A stretch of 64,000 nt of DNA. It comes from an uncultured Actinomycetes bacterium (lineage in GTDB: Bacteria; Actinomycetota; Acidimicrobiia; Acidimicrobiales; RAAP-2). The stretch is from NCBI GenBank assembly GCA_903825035.1, contig CAIJYV010000026.1, positions 62,001-126,000 of the forward strand, read 5' to 3'. The notes beneath the pieces were generated by a model. The model made no database searches and was not told the DNA's origin. It saw nothing but the letters and a program-made list of their open reading frames with translations. Below are positions 8,664 to 17,069 of this stretch, in pieces. Position numbers and translations under genes: made by a program. The first letter of the stretch is position 1. Each line of letters starts with the position of its first letter.

Positions 8664-9545
8664 ATGGACGACGACATTTTTGAGCGCATCATTTTCCTCG
8701 CGGACCCCGACCTCAATGAGCCGGTCTTGGTTTGCAGTCTCGAAGGTTGGATTGACGCCGGTGGGGCTGCCAATACGGCGATGAACACCATGCTGGACGC
8801 CATAGACACAGAAGTCCTTGCTACATTTGACACCGAATATTTCATTGACCAACGTGCGCGCCGACCGATGGCTCGCATTATCGACGGGGTCACTACCGAA
8901 CTAACCTGGCCGGAAATTCAACTTCGATACGGCAAGGACCGAGACGGAGCCGACTTGATCTTCCTCGTTGGACCCGAGCCCGATTTCCACTGGAGTGATT
9001 TCGTAGACATCGTGACCGATGCAGCGGGACGCTTTGACATTCGAATAGTGGTCGGTCTTGGTGCATTCCCCGCTCCCGCTCCTCACACTCGCCCAACTCG
9101 AGTTATAGGAACAGCCGCAGCGCAAAGCGCCCACCTGCTCGCCACTGTTGGAACGGTCAACGGCGAGATTGAGGTTCCCGCCGGAATCACCTCCGCGCTC
9201 GAGCTGGGTTTCGCTGAAGTCAACATCGACATGGTGACCCTCTGGGCTCGCGTTCCTCACTACGTTGCATCCCTTCCCTACCCCGAAGCCGCCGCTGCTC
9301 TCATTGATGGGCTAGCGGGGACTGCAGGTTTAAGCCTGGATTCCTCAGAACTTCGGCGTTCGGCCGACGAGGCCCGTCAACAGGTCGAAGACATGATGGG
9401 TGGCAACCCAGATAACAATCAAATGATTGAACAGCTTGAACACGCCGTCGACAGCGAAGCCTCAACTCCACTGGGCGGCGAAATCCCGAGTGGTGACGAA
9501 CTGGCAGCGGAACTGGAGAAATTCCTCCGGGGCGAAGCTAGTTAA
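8664..9545 (+). CDS. PAC2 family protein
   Basis: A 293-residue member of the PAC2 (proteasome assembly chaperone 2-like) family, widespread in actinobacteria with or without a proteasome. Characteristic are EPVLVCSLEGWIDAGGAANTAM near residue 20, the WPEIQLRYG block, the VVGLGAFPAPAPHTRP segment and the NIDMVTLWARVPHYV block. The C-terminal 70 residues are acidic and helical. AGGAG and GAAAGG lie before the ATG. The bacterial role is not established; adenylate-forming or chaperone-like roles have been proposed for the family. The stop overlaps the convergent zinc-protease gene. Confidence 0.85.
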   Translation: MDDDIFERIIFLADPDLNEPVLVCSLEGWIDAGGAANTAMNTMLDAIDTEVLATFDTEYFIDQRARRPMARIIDGVTTELTWPEIQLRYGKDRDGADLIFLVGPEPDFHWSDFVDIVTDAAGRFDIRIVVGLGAFPAPAPHTRPTRVIGTAAAQSAHLLATVGTVNGEIEVPAGITSALELGFAEVNIDMVTLWARVPHYVASLPYPEAAAALIDGLAGTAGLSLDSSELRRSADEARQQVEDMMGGNPDNNQMIEQLEHAVDSEASTPLGGEIPSGDELAAELEKFLRGEAS

Positions 9546-10113
9546 AGACGTCTCGCTCTTCAATCGCCATGCCCAAACCTAAGGCGTAGCCCTCTAAAAA
9601 CAAGGCGCAATCTGCTTGTCGAGGGTGGCGATTGGCAATTTCGTGGAACTCCGGACCGTGATCGGCCTCCTGGAGATGAGCGAGTTCGTGGACCAGCACG
9701 CAGTCAATCACCCACTCGGGGCATTGCGTGAGTCGACTAGATACTCGTATCTCGCGAGTATCGGGAGAACACGAAGCCCATCGAGACTTCTGATTACTCA
9801 CCCATCGAACCGCGGAGGGCAGAATACCGTCGTTATAAAGTTCAGCCAGAACGCGAGCGCGCTCTTCGAGCGCCACGTCGCCGGCTGCGATTTGTGGTCG
9901 CTGGGTCAAGAGCCGAACTACTAGATCATCAACAAATTGGGCCCGCGCTTTCCCCTTTAGGGTCACCGGAATTTGGACCACAATTCGCGATCCGGCCCAA
10001 TGAGCCGTTCCAGTTTTCTTTCGTTTTGCCGACGTACGAATCTCAACCTCAGGTCGGTCGAACTGAGGTGGCTGAATGGTCACCTCACTCTTGGACTTCG
10101 CGCTGCTCGCCAT
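9538..10113 (-). CDS. YgjP/DUF45-like zinc metallopeptidase
   Basis: A 191-residue protein of the M48-like YgjP (DUF45) family. The zinc motif HELAH lies in VLVHELAHLQEADHGPEFHE near residue 142, with the third ligand candidates downstream, and the typical SRWASCSPDTREIRVSSRL stretch precedes it. The N-terminus is basic and shows no signal peptide, so a cytoplasmic enzyme is likely. Its ATG directly abuts the leuS stop, so it is probably transcribed with leuS. Confidence 0.85.
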   Translation of the reverse strand: MASSAKSKSEVTIQPPQFDRPEVEIRTSAKRKKTGTAHWAGSRIVVQIPVTLKGKARAQFVDDLVVRLLTQRPQIAAGDVALEERARVLAELYNDGILPSAVRWVSNQKSRWASCSPDTREIRVSSRLTQCPEWVIDCVLVHELAHLQEADHGPEFHEIANRHPRQADCALFLEGYALGLGMAIEERDVFN

Positions 10114-12579
10114 CTATTTAACGACGTTCACCAATCGAGGTGGTCGAGCGACGACTCTCTGCGCTGCGTGACCCTCCAGGGCTTCGACAACCTCTGGCGC
10201 GGCCAGAGCGATACTTGTCGCCTCTGCTTCCGAAATAGTGGGAGCAACCTCGAGACGAGCCTTTACCTTGCCGTTGACCTGTACGACCATCGTTACGGTC
10301 TCTTCTACCAACATCGCGGGGTCCGCAATGGGCCAAGACTGCTGGTGAACTGAACTCTCAGCGGGGCGGCGCTGCTCCCACAGTTCCGCGGTGATGTGGG
10401 GAGCCATCGGCGCGAGGAGTAGCAACATGGTGTCGATTCCGTTGTCCAGAACTCCCTTGTTGATGCCTTCGGGGCTGCGGGCATTCTTTGAGAGGGTATT
10501 CAGAAGCTCCATCAGCGCCGCGACGGCGGTGTTGTAACTCCAACGGTCGAGGTCTGTCGTCACGCGAGCAATTGTGCGGTGAACCGCTTGCGTAACACTC
10601 AAGTCCTCGGCGTTACTTTCCTCGTGGAAATTGACGTCAAACCCTTCGGCTAGCCGGACAAGGCGGTCGATGAAGCGCGCACAACCTTCGATGACCTCTT
10701 CGGTTTGATCGGTCCAGTCAACGTCGTCGGCTGGTGGACCGACAAAAAGGTGAAAAACCCGAAGCCCGTCAGCGCCCACCGTTGGGTAGTACTTCTCAGG
10801 GGCAATTAAGTTGCCCTTGGACTTACTCATCTTTGCCCCGTCGAGACGAATCATTCCTTGAGTGAAGAGGCGCTTAAACGGCTCGCGCTCAATGCCAGGT
10901 GCAATATTGAGATCAACCAAGGCCTTTACGTAAAAACGCGCGTAGAGCAGGTGCAAAATGGCATGTTCGATTCCACCGATGTATTGGTCCACCGGCATCC
11001 ACTTCGCGGCCTCGACTGGGTCAAAAGGCTTGTCTTTGCTGAACGGGTCGGTGTAACGCAAGAAGTACCACGACGAGTCTGTGAAGGTGTCCATGGTGTC
11101 TGCCTCGCGTCGAGCTGCTCTTTCGCACTTAGGACAGGCAACGTTGCGAAAGCCATCGTGTGTCGCCAAGGGCGATTGTCCGCTCTTATCCATAACCACA
11201 TCATCGGGGGCGACAACGGGAAGTTGGTCGCTCGGAACTGGAACGAGGCCGCAGCTCTCGCAGTGAATGATGGGGATTGGACAACCCCAGAAACGCTGCC
11301 GTGAAACCAGCCAGTCACGCAAGCGGTAATTCACCTTGCGCAGGCCATTCGATCCCTCTTCGAGGAAAACGGCAGCCTTTTCCTTGGCCTCAGCAATAAA
11401 GAGGCCATCTAAGAATCCCGAATTAATGTGCGGGCCATCACCGCTGTAGGAGCCCTCTACATCTGCTGGGGCTTCAATAGTGCGAATGATCGGCAAGCCG
11501 TGCGCTTGAGCGAAGGCGTAGTCGCGTTCATCTTCGCCCGGTACCGCCATAATCGCACCCGTGCCGTAGGTGCCGAGCACGTAGTCCGCCACGTACACGG
11601 GGACCTGCTCACCCGTGAAGGGGTTGATCACGTAACTTCCCGTAAAGGCGCCGCGCTTGTCGAGTCCTGCTCCTGCGTCGCTCGAAGCGGTGCGCTCCAT
11701 TTCACTGGCGGAACTGGCGTACGCCACGAGAGTGTCAACAGCCGTTTTTTGCTCTGGGGTCGTCAGTCTTTCGAGCAGCGGGTGCTCCGGGGCCACGACA
11801 GCGTAAGTAATCCCAAAACCGGTGTCTGGACGGGTCGTAAATACTCGCAGTGACTGGGACATATCGCTCGCCAGCGCAAGGTCAAACTCAACACCTTCGC
11901 TTCGACCAATCCAGTTGCGCTGCATTGTCTTGACACGCTCGGGCCATTCCAGCGCGTCAACATCGTTCAAGAGTTCCTCAGCGTAATCGGTGATGCGGAA
12001 AAACCACTGCTCGAGGTTCTTGCGTTCGACGACATCGCCACTTCGCTCGCAAGTTCCATCCCCCAAAACTTGCTCGTTAGCCAACACCGTGGCGCATCCG
12101 GGGCACCAGTTAACTGGCGCCATCGCGCGATAGGCCAAACCCGCTTCAAAGAACTTGATGAAAATCCACTGCGCCCACTTCATATATTCAGGATCGTGGG
12201 AGTACACGAAGCGACGCCAGTCATAGACCGCACCCAACTTCAAAACTGAAGACTTGAGTTCTTCCATGCGAGCTTCGGTAAAAATTCGAGGGTGACTGCC
12301 GGCCTTGATGGCAGCATTTTCTGCGGGTAGTCCAAATGAGTCAAATCCAAATGGTGTAAGAACTGCTTTTCCCTGCATTGTCTGGTACCGAACCACAAGA
12401 TCGCCGAAGGTGTAGTTACGTACGTGACCTTGGTGAGCCGAGCCAGATGGATAGGGGTACATACACAGGGCGTAGAAGCGCTCTCGGGCATCGTCATTGT
12501 CGACGTTGTAAGTCCCCTCCTCTAGCCAACGGGACTGCCACTTGGATTCAATCTCTGTTACGGAAAAGGGACGGGCCAT
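10114..12579 (-). CDS. leuS: Leucyl-tRNA synthetase
   Basis: An 821-residue class I synthetase charging tRNA-Leu. The HIGH box appears as HQGH (49-52) in YPSGSAHQGHVRNY, the CP1 editing domain contains AIMAVPGEDERDYAFA, and KMSKS occurs in DGAKMSKSKGNLI. It has the length and N-terminus of the general bacterial type, not the roughly 960-residue HVGHPLGY type of mycobacteria. The start ATG 12579 has TAGACT at 6 nt and no Shine-Dalgarno, so the mRNA is probably leaderless. Its promoter is back to back with that of tRNA-Ala. Confidence 0.96.
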   Translation of the reverse strand: MARPFSVTEIESKWQSRWLEEGTYNVDNDDARERFYALCMYPYPSGSAHQGHVRNYTFGDLVVRYQTMQGKAVLTPFGFDSFGLPAENAAIKAGSHPRIFTEARMEELKSSVLKLGAVYDWRRFVYSHDPEYMKWAQWIFIKFFEAGLAYRAMAPVNWCPGCATVLANEQVLGDGTCERSGDVVERKNLEQWFFRITDYAEELLNDVDALEWPERVKTMQRNWIGRSEGVEFDLALASDMSQSLRVFTTRPDTGFGITYAVVAPEHPLLERLTTPEQKTAVDTLVAYASSASEMERTASSDAGAGLDKRGAFTGSYVINPFTGEQVPVYVADYVLGTYGTGAIMAVPGEDERDYAFAQAHGLPIIRTIEAPADVEGSYSGDGPHINSGFLDGLFIAEAKEKAAVFLEEGSNGLRKVNYRLRDWLVSRQRFWGCPIPIIHCESCGLVPVPSDQLPVVAPDDVVMDKSGQSPLATHDGFRNVACPKCERAARREADTMDTFTDSSWYFLRYTDPFSKDKPFDPVEAAKWMPVDQYIGGIEHAILHLLYARFYVKALVDLNIAPGIEREPFKRLFTQGMIRLDGAKMSKSKGNLIAPEKYYPTVGADGLRVFHLFVGPPADDVDWTDQTEEVIEGCARFIDRLVRLAEGFDVNFHEESNAEDLSVTQAVHRTIARVTTDLDRWSYNTAVAALMELLNTLSKNARSPEGINKGVLDNGIDTMLLLLAPMAPHITAELWEQRRPAESSVHQQSWPIADPAMLVEETVTMVVQVNGKVKARLEVAPTISEAEATSIALAAPEVVEALEGHAAQRVVARPPRLVNVVK

Positions 12580-12585
12580 TCACCC

Positions 12586-12591
12586 AGTCTA
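12586..12591 (-). promoter_or_regulatory. -10 element of leuS, leaderless
   Basis: TAGACT on the minus strand, 6 nt before the leuS ATG, with no ribosome-binding site between. Confidence 0.65.
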
Positions 12592-12593
12592 GA

Positions 12594-12621
12594 TTGTGAG
12601 ATTTTTAGGGTCTGCTAGTAT
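12594..12621 (+). promoter_or_regulatory. tRNA-Ala promoter
   Basis: TTGTGA (12594-12599), a 16-nt spacer, and TAGTAT (12616-12621), followed 13 nt later by the mature tRNA. It lies 2 bp from the divergent leuS -10 element. Confidence 0.7.
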
Positions 12622-12634
12622 TAAGTCCGCCTTT

Positions 12635-12707
12635 GGGGGTATAGCTCAGCTGGCAGAGCACTTGCATGGCATGCAAGGGGTCAGGGGTTCAAATCCCCTT
12701 ACCTCCA
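12635..12707 (+). tRNA. tRNA-Ala (GGC anticodon)
   Basis: A 73-nt cloverleaf. The acceptor arm is GGGGGTA with TACCTCC, the D arm is TAGCTCAGCTGGCAGAGCA, the anticodon stem is CTTGC/GCAAG with loop ATGGCAT, and the T arm carries GGTTCAAATCC. The anticodon GGC is at 12668-12670 and reads GCC and GCT. The discriminator is A. CCA is not encoded. Confidence 0.95.
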
Positions 12708-12836
12708 CAACGTTGAGAAATTAGCTTGAGGTTCATTGAACCGTACGGTGAACTTTTAGAAAAATCAGGCCTAGTCCCGCACGGGCCGAGTGTCAGATGC
12801 GATATTCAACTGTCCAGTCGACAGTAATTTGCGCAA

Positions 12837-13253
12837 TCAGCGAATAGCCCATGACACCCAAACCGCAGCTAAAACCCAGCAGAGAGTTCGAACCCAATGC
12901 ACGATGCGCAGTTTGTGAAGGTTCCGGGCTTGGCGATCGGTGGAAATCTCATTGTGTATCCCCACTGCCGAAAATGCCGTTAGCGCAACGGCGAGTGCAG
13001 CTGGGGAGCCGGTAAGCCACCACAGAATCGAACCCCCGCCACCAAGTCCGAACCACCAAATAAGACCGGCCGCTTGTCCAACCCAAGCAGAGCCCACCGC
13101 CCAGGCAATCTTCTCGCTGTGATGCTTATGGAACAGAGCCCATTCCCTTTCACCAACGAGTTGGAAGGCGGGATAGTTCACGAGACCGACGGTCATACTC
13201 AAGCCCACGAGATACCAACTGGAGGCTGCTGTGAGAAGAATGGCGTACCGCAC
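12837..13253 (-). CDS. Small integral membrane protein, unknown function
   Basis: A 138-residue protein with about four predicted membrane spans (residues roughly 3-26, 48-70, 78-98 and 118-137). A conserved-looking segment NYPAFQLVGEREWALFHKHHSEKI lies between spans 1 and 2, with several His that could bind a ligand or metal. I do not recognise a characterised family. An upstream TTG at 13259 is possible, but GTG 13253 has TAGAAT exactly 6 nt before it, which decides the start. The gene stands alone between tRNA-Ala and the drug-efflux gene. Confidence 0.6.
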   Translation of the reverse strand: MRYAILLTAASSWYLVGLSMTVGLVNYPAFQLVGEREWALFHKHHSEKIAWAVGSAWVGQAAGLIWWFGLGGGGSILWWLTGSPAALAVALTAFSAVGIHNEISTDRQARNLHKLRIVHWVRTLCWVLAAVWVSWAIR

Positions 13254-13259
13254 AGTCAA

Positions 13260-13265
13260 ATTCTA
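13260..13265 (-). promoter_or_regulatory. -10 element of the small membrane protein, leaderless
   Basis: TAGAAT on the minus strand, 6 nt before GTG 13253. There is no Shine-Dalgarno. Confidence 0.55.
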
Positions 13266-13325
13266 GAGCGTGCGCAAATTCTCATCCGGCAAAGAACGTG
13301 AGCAGCCACCATTAACCTTTTGCTT

Positions 13326-14858
13326 CTAGGGGTGCTCAACATTTGTGAGCGGCCCCTTTGGCAAAGTGAGAGTGCCACCAATAGCAACAATAATTCCGAC
13401 TCCGGCTGCGACCAAGCACGCACGATGAAATCCATTCATGAAAGCCATGACAATTGAGTGGTGGAGGCTCGGTTGCAACTGAGCCGGGAACTTTGACACT
13501 ACAACCGAAGCGGCGTACATAGAACTTTGAGCGGTATTAATCGCGTGCTGCGTCAAGCCATGATGAAGGTAAGGCAGCAGAGCTGTCCGCACCGATGGGC
13601 CAAAGAGCGACGAGAACACCGAACCTAAGACGGCAACGCCTAGGGTGCCACCAAGTTCTCTGGTCGTTTCGTTTACGGCCGCTCCAGCCCCGACTTGGTG
13701 TGAGGGCAGGACACTCATTGTTACCGCCGTCGATGGTGCGCTGATGAGCGAAAAGCCAGTTGCCAGCACAATCATCGCCCCCACCACTGGCCCAAAGTAA
13801 GCACTTCCAGCACTCAATTGACTCATCCAGTACAGGCCACCTGACATCAAGACGAGACCAGTTGGCACCACGTACCGAGCACCAATTTTGGAAGCCAAAA
13901 TCGCGCCGAGGGGTGTAGTGATCATCACCGTTCCCGCAAAGGGCAAGGTCCGTACTCCCGCAGACAGGGCCGAGTACCCCTTTACGAGCTGGAAGTACTG
14001 GGTAACGAGGAATATGAAGCCAAATAAGAGAAAGAAGTCAGCCGCAATTGAAAAAGCGCCGGCGCTAAAGGCTGGGTTGCGAAAGATGTGTACTTCGAAT
14101 AACGGGTCCTGGCGGCGTCCTTCATAACGAACAAACCAAGCGAAGTTGGCTAGAGCGAGGGTGAATACGCCCAGAGTTCCAATATTGAGCCAGCCCCACG
14201 ACGGACCTTCGATGATGCCTAGGGTTAAGGAAAAAACTCCGAGTGTTCCAAGAATCAGTCCCACAAAATCAAACCGCCTCTTAAGCATGTTTCGTGATTC
14301 AGGGACAACTAGGGCGATGGCGAGGAGGGTCAAGAGTCCGAGTGGCAGATTGACCAGGAATATAGATCCATACCAGAAGTGCGTAATGAGTTCTCCCCCA
14401 GCAATTGGGCCAACCGCAATAGCAATTCCAGCGGTAGCTCCCCAAATGCCTAGCGCGGCAGCTCGTTGCTTAGGGTTTGAGAAGGTCACGGTGATGATCG
14501 AGAGTGTGGCCGGAAAGATGAACGCTGCAGCGGCACCCATCAGAGCGCGAGCGACGAGCAAGGTGGACACCGAATGCGAGAAGGCCGCGAAGGCTGAGAA
14601 GAGGACAAATGAGCCCAGTCCTGCGGCCATCACCAAACGCCGGCCCAACCTATCGGCGAGTCCGCCTCCAGCGAGCATCAGTGCGGCAAATGGCAGGGAG
14701 TAACCGTCAACAATCCATTGGAGCGCAGAATTTGAGGCGTGGAGATCGCGTGAAAGCGATGGCAGCGCAACATTCACGATGGTGTTGTCAATAACCACCA
14801 TCAAGACAGCGAGGCAAAGTACTGCAAGTACCCGCCAGGGGTGTTCGTTGTTCTTCAT
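13326..14858 (-). CDS. MFS drug exporter, DHA2 (EmrB/QacA) type
   Basis: A 510-residue transporter with 14 predicted membrane spans. Motif C-like and motif A-like signatures are seen: VVIDNTIVNVALPSLSRDL in span 1, GGGLADRLGRRLV in loop 2-3, and WGATAGIAIAVGPIAGG in span 5. DHA2 proteins export drugs or amphiphiles using the proton gradient. The ATG at 14858 (MKNNEHPW) has AGAGGA at good spacing; 22 upstream in-frame codons would run through the operator and are rejected. The promoter overlaps the palindromic operator, and the divergent TetR gene makes local repression very likely. Confidence 0.88.
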   Translation of the reverse strand: MKNNEHPWRVLAVLCLAVLMVVIDNTIVNVALPSLSRDLHASNSALQWIVDGYSLPFAALMLAGGGLADRLGRRLVMAAGLGSFVLFSAFAAFSHSVSTLLVARALMGAAAAFIFPATLSIITVTFSNPKQRAAALGIWGATAGIAIAVGPIAGGELITHFWYGSIFLVNLPLGLLTLLAIALVVPESRNMLKRRFDFVGLILGTLGVFSLTLGIIEGPSWGWLNIGTLGVFTLALANFAWFVRYEGRRQDPLFEVHIFRNPAFSAGAFSIAADFFLLFGFIFLVTQYFQLVKGYSALSAGVRTLPFAGTVMITTPLGAILASKIGARYVVPTGLVLMSGGLYWMSQLSAGSAYFGPVVGAMIVLATGFSLISAPSTAVTMSVLPSHQVGAGAAVNETTRELGGTLGVAVLGSVFSSLFGPSVRTALLPYLHHGLTQHAINTAQSSMYAASVVVSKFPAQLQPSLHHSIVMAFMNGFHRACLVAAGVGIIVAIGGTLTLPKGPLTNVEHP

Positions 14859-14878
14859 ATAGTCCTCTTTAGAGCGTT

Positions 14879-14896
14879 GTTCTATTAGTATAGAAC
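14879..14896. promoter_or_regulatory. TetR operator over the exporter promoter
   Basis: The perfect palindrome GTTCTAT-4-ATAGAAC. On the minus strand it contains TATACT (14887-14892), the likely -10 of the exporter gene, with a TTGCTT -35 (14909-14914) 16 nt upstream. The tetR -10 at 14924 lies 27 bp away, so one bound dimer could control both genes. Confidence 0.75.
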
Positions 14897-14923
14897 GTTG
14901 TCCCATAAAAGCAAGCCTTCTCA

Positions 14924-14929
14924 TATACT
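14924..14929 (+). promoter_or_regulatory. -10 element of tetR, leaderless
   Basis: TATACT, 6 nt before GTG 14936. No ribosome-binding site fits between them. Confidence 0.65.
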
Positions 14930-14935
14930 GTCCTC

Positions 14936-15529
14936 GTGACTAAAGCTCAATTGAGAACACCCTCAAGTGAGGTTCGCCCCGCTGTTCTACGGGCGGCAAT
15001 CGAGATTCTCGCCACGGGAACACTGAACGACTTTGGTGTACGCGATATTTCCGCCAAGGCCAAAGTCGCCCCGATGGCGATCTATAACCACTTCGACGGT
15101 ATGGGTGGATTACTCGGTGAAATTTGGGATGAGGGTTTCACTGCACTGCGCCAAGCGCTCACGACCGTCCCATCTGACTCCGAATCTGCCCTCGAACAAG
15201 GTTGCCTTAACTACCGAGAGTTCGCACTTGCCTACCGTGGACACTATCGAGTTATGTTTCTGCAGCATTTTGAGAGCTTTGAACCATCAGTTCGAAATAT
15301 TCAGGCTGCCGGACTCGCCTTCCAGGCTCTGGTCGACTTAGTAACGGCCGACCAAGCGAACGGAAGAGTTCGCATCGGTGCACCACAAGATATTGCGCAA
15401 ATTGTTTGGTCGTCATGCCACGGCTACGTCGCCCTCGAGATGCAGGGGCAAAATTTCTCCCAAGAAGCTGCTGAAAATTATCGAAATCTCTTAGTGATGA
15501 TCACGAAGGGGCTCGACCCCAGAATCTAA
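14936..15529 (+). CDS. TetR-family repressor of the adjacent exporter
   Basis: A 197-residue regulator. The N-terminal helix-turn-helix is in residues about 20-65 (FGVRDISAKAKVAPMAIYNHFDGMGGLL). The C-terminal part contains IVWSSCHGYVALEM, the hallmark of the WHG ligand-binding domain. It starts at GTG 14936 directly after its -10 element. It is divergent from the DHA2 exporter and shares an 18-bp palindrome with it, so ligand-relieved repression of efflux is the likely role. The ligand is unknown. Confidence 0.88.
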   Translation: MTKAQLRTPSSEVRPAVLRAAIEILATGTLNDFGVRDISAKAKVAPMAIYNHFDGMGGLLGEIWDEGFTALRQALTTVPSDSESALEQGCLNYREFALAYRGHYRVMFLQHFESFEPSVRNIQAAGLAFQALVDLVTADQANGRVRIGAPQDIAQIVWSSCHGYVALEMQGQNFSQEAAENYRNLLVMITKGLDPRI

Positions 15530-15660
15530 GAGTGACTTCTGCCGGAGGTTTGAACGTATTCAACTTCTTGCTCACATGGCAACGATGATCATCACCACTC
15601 GAATCATCGAAAACAATTTCTTAGGCAACGGGCTTCTGGGCAAATTCACCCAGGTGGCTA

Positions 15661-16503
15661 CTATTCGAAAACAATTGTTCTGTCATTTACGACTACCAAT
15701 CGGTCTTCGATGTGTAATCGGACCGCTTTAGCAAGAACCCGGCGCTCGATATCGCGCCCCAATGCCTGTAATTCAGCGGCATCGTGAGCATGCGTCACCC
15801 TAGCGACGTCCTGTTCAATAATTGGACCTTCGTCCAAGTCTCCCGTTGCGTAGTGGGCTGAGGCGCCAATGAGTTTGACTCCGCGTTGGTACGCCTGCTG
15901 GTAGGGCTTCGCACCCTTAAAGCCCGGCAGGAATGAGTGGTGGATGTTGATAATTCGCCCAGGTAGTGCGTCGCACATTTCATCAGACAAAATTTGCATA
16001 TACCGAGCTAATACGACCAGGTCGATTGAGTTTTCTTCAATCAACTTTAGAGTTTGCGCCTCAGCATGAGCTTTGCTCTCAAGAGTTACGGGAATATAGG
16101 CAAATGGAATTTTGTAAGACTGCGCTACCGGTTCAAGGTCTCGGTGGTTCGAAATGATTAAGGGAATCTCAACGGCCAATTCACCAATTTGGTGTCGATA
16201 CAACAGGTCGATAAGGCAGTGGTCGATTTTGGAGACTATCAGGAGCACCCGATATGGCTCGTCTTGGGTCCGAAGTCGAAATACCGGTTCAAATTCAGCC
16301 AGTTCTGCACGGAGTTTCTCCTCCGCTTGAACTTTGGTCGCGGAGGTTTCAAAGGTAACGCGCAGTACAAAGTCGTCGCTTAGTTCGTCACGGTACTGAT
16401 GGCTTTCAAGTATGTTCCCGTCAAGAGCAAGAATTGCCCCGGTCGTTGCATGAACAATGCCGGGGCGATCACGGCATTGAACAACGAGAACTATCTTCGT
16501 CAT
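15661..16503 (-). CDS. purU: Formyltetrahydrofolate deformylase
   Basis: A 280-residue enzyme hydrolysing 10-formyl-THF to formate and THF, balancing one-carbon pools and feeding formate to purine synthesis. An N-terminal ACT domain (residues 1-80, VVQCRDRPGIVHATTG) is followed by a formyltransferase domain with NIHHSFLPGFKGAKPY, the catalytic His, and YATGDLDEGPIIEQ with the conserved Asp. Length is normal. It starts 6 bp after the stop of the VOC gene, so both form a small operon. Confidence 0.93.
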   Translation of the reverse strand: MTKIVLVVQCRDRPGIVHATTGAILALDGNILESHQYRDELSDDFVLRVTFETSATKVQAEEKLRAELAEFEPVFRLRTQDEPYRVLLIVSKIDHCLIDLLYRHQIGELAVEIPLIISNHRDLEPVAQSYKIPFAYIPVTLESKAHAEAQTLKLIEENSIDLVVLARYMQILSDEMCDALPGRIINIHHSFLPGFKGAKPYQQAYQRGVKLIGASAHYATGDLDEGPIIEQDVARVTHAHDAAELQALGRDIERRVLAKAVRLHIEDRLVVVNDRTIVFE

Positions 16504-16509
16504 TGAACT

Positions 16510-16971
16510 TTAGGCGAGCTCGGCAATCACAATTTTGCGCATCTGCATCATTGCCTCGAATGCTCGCTGAGCGGCTGCGGGGTCTGGATTAGAAAGAGCG
16601 GCCCCAAGCGCGTGCGGGATGATCTGCCAGCTCACGCCCCAGCGGTCTTTGCACCAACCGCAATTACCCTCGGCTCCCCCATCAGCGACGATGGCGTCCC
16701 AATAACAATCGACATCCTCTTGGGTCTCAACGTGGACTTGAAAGGAAATTGCCTCTGAGTGTTGGAATAGCGGACCGCCGTTAAGTGCCGAGAATGGTCG
16801 CCCGAATAATTCAAAGTCAACGGTTAAGACCGCTCCTTTTGGCTGTTGCGCATCGCTCTGGTAACGAGAGACATTGCCAACTTTGCCACCAAAGAGGTCC
16901 GCATAAAAGGTTGCCGCTTCTAGAGCCTGGTCATCGAACCACAAGAAGGTCGTCATTCCGGTAATTGCCAT
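16510..16971 (-). CDS. VOC-fold protein, PhnB-like
   Basis: A 153-residue protein of the vicinal-oxygen-chelate superfamily, PhnB/3-demethylubiquinone-methyltransferase-like subgroup. Typical are TTFLWFDDQALEAATFYADLFGG at the start, GRPFSALNGGP in the middle and CGWCKDRWGVSWQIIPHAL, which ends with the usual family block. Many members have no assigned substrate. It precedes purU by 6 bp. TACACT lies 5 nt before the ATG, so the transcript may be leaderless or nearly so. Confidence 0.85.
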   Translation of the reverse strand: MAITGMTTFLWFDDQALEAATFYADLFGGKVGNVSRYQSDAQQPKGAVLTVDFELFGRPFSALNGGPLFQHSEAISFQVHVETQEDVDCYWDAIVADGGAEGNCGWCKDRWGVSWQIIPHALGAALSNPDPAAAQRAFEAMMQMRKIVIAELA

Positions 16972-16976
16972 ACATC

Positions 16977-16982
16977 AGTGTA
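16977..16982 (-). promoter_or_regulatory. -10 element of the VOC-purU operon
   Basis: TACACT on the minus strand, 5 nt before ATG 16971. No Shine-Dalgarno is seen. Confidence 0.45.
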
Positions 16983-17069
16983 CCCAACTGCAGAATTTCA
17001 ACGTTCTACGAACCGCTGGGTTATTTAGTAATGGCTAATCTGCTCGAAGCGCGCTTACGGTCCAATCCG

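Noticed and set aside
14146-14703. 185-codon plus-strand frame inside the MFS gene
   Set aside because: Antisense shadow of a clear transporter with basic low-complexity translation; no promoter or ribosome site.
15530-15660. Gap between tetR and purU examined for a small gene or RNA
   Set aside because: No convincing frame, hairpin with T-tract, or tRNA-like structure.
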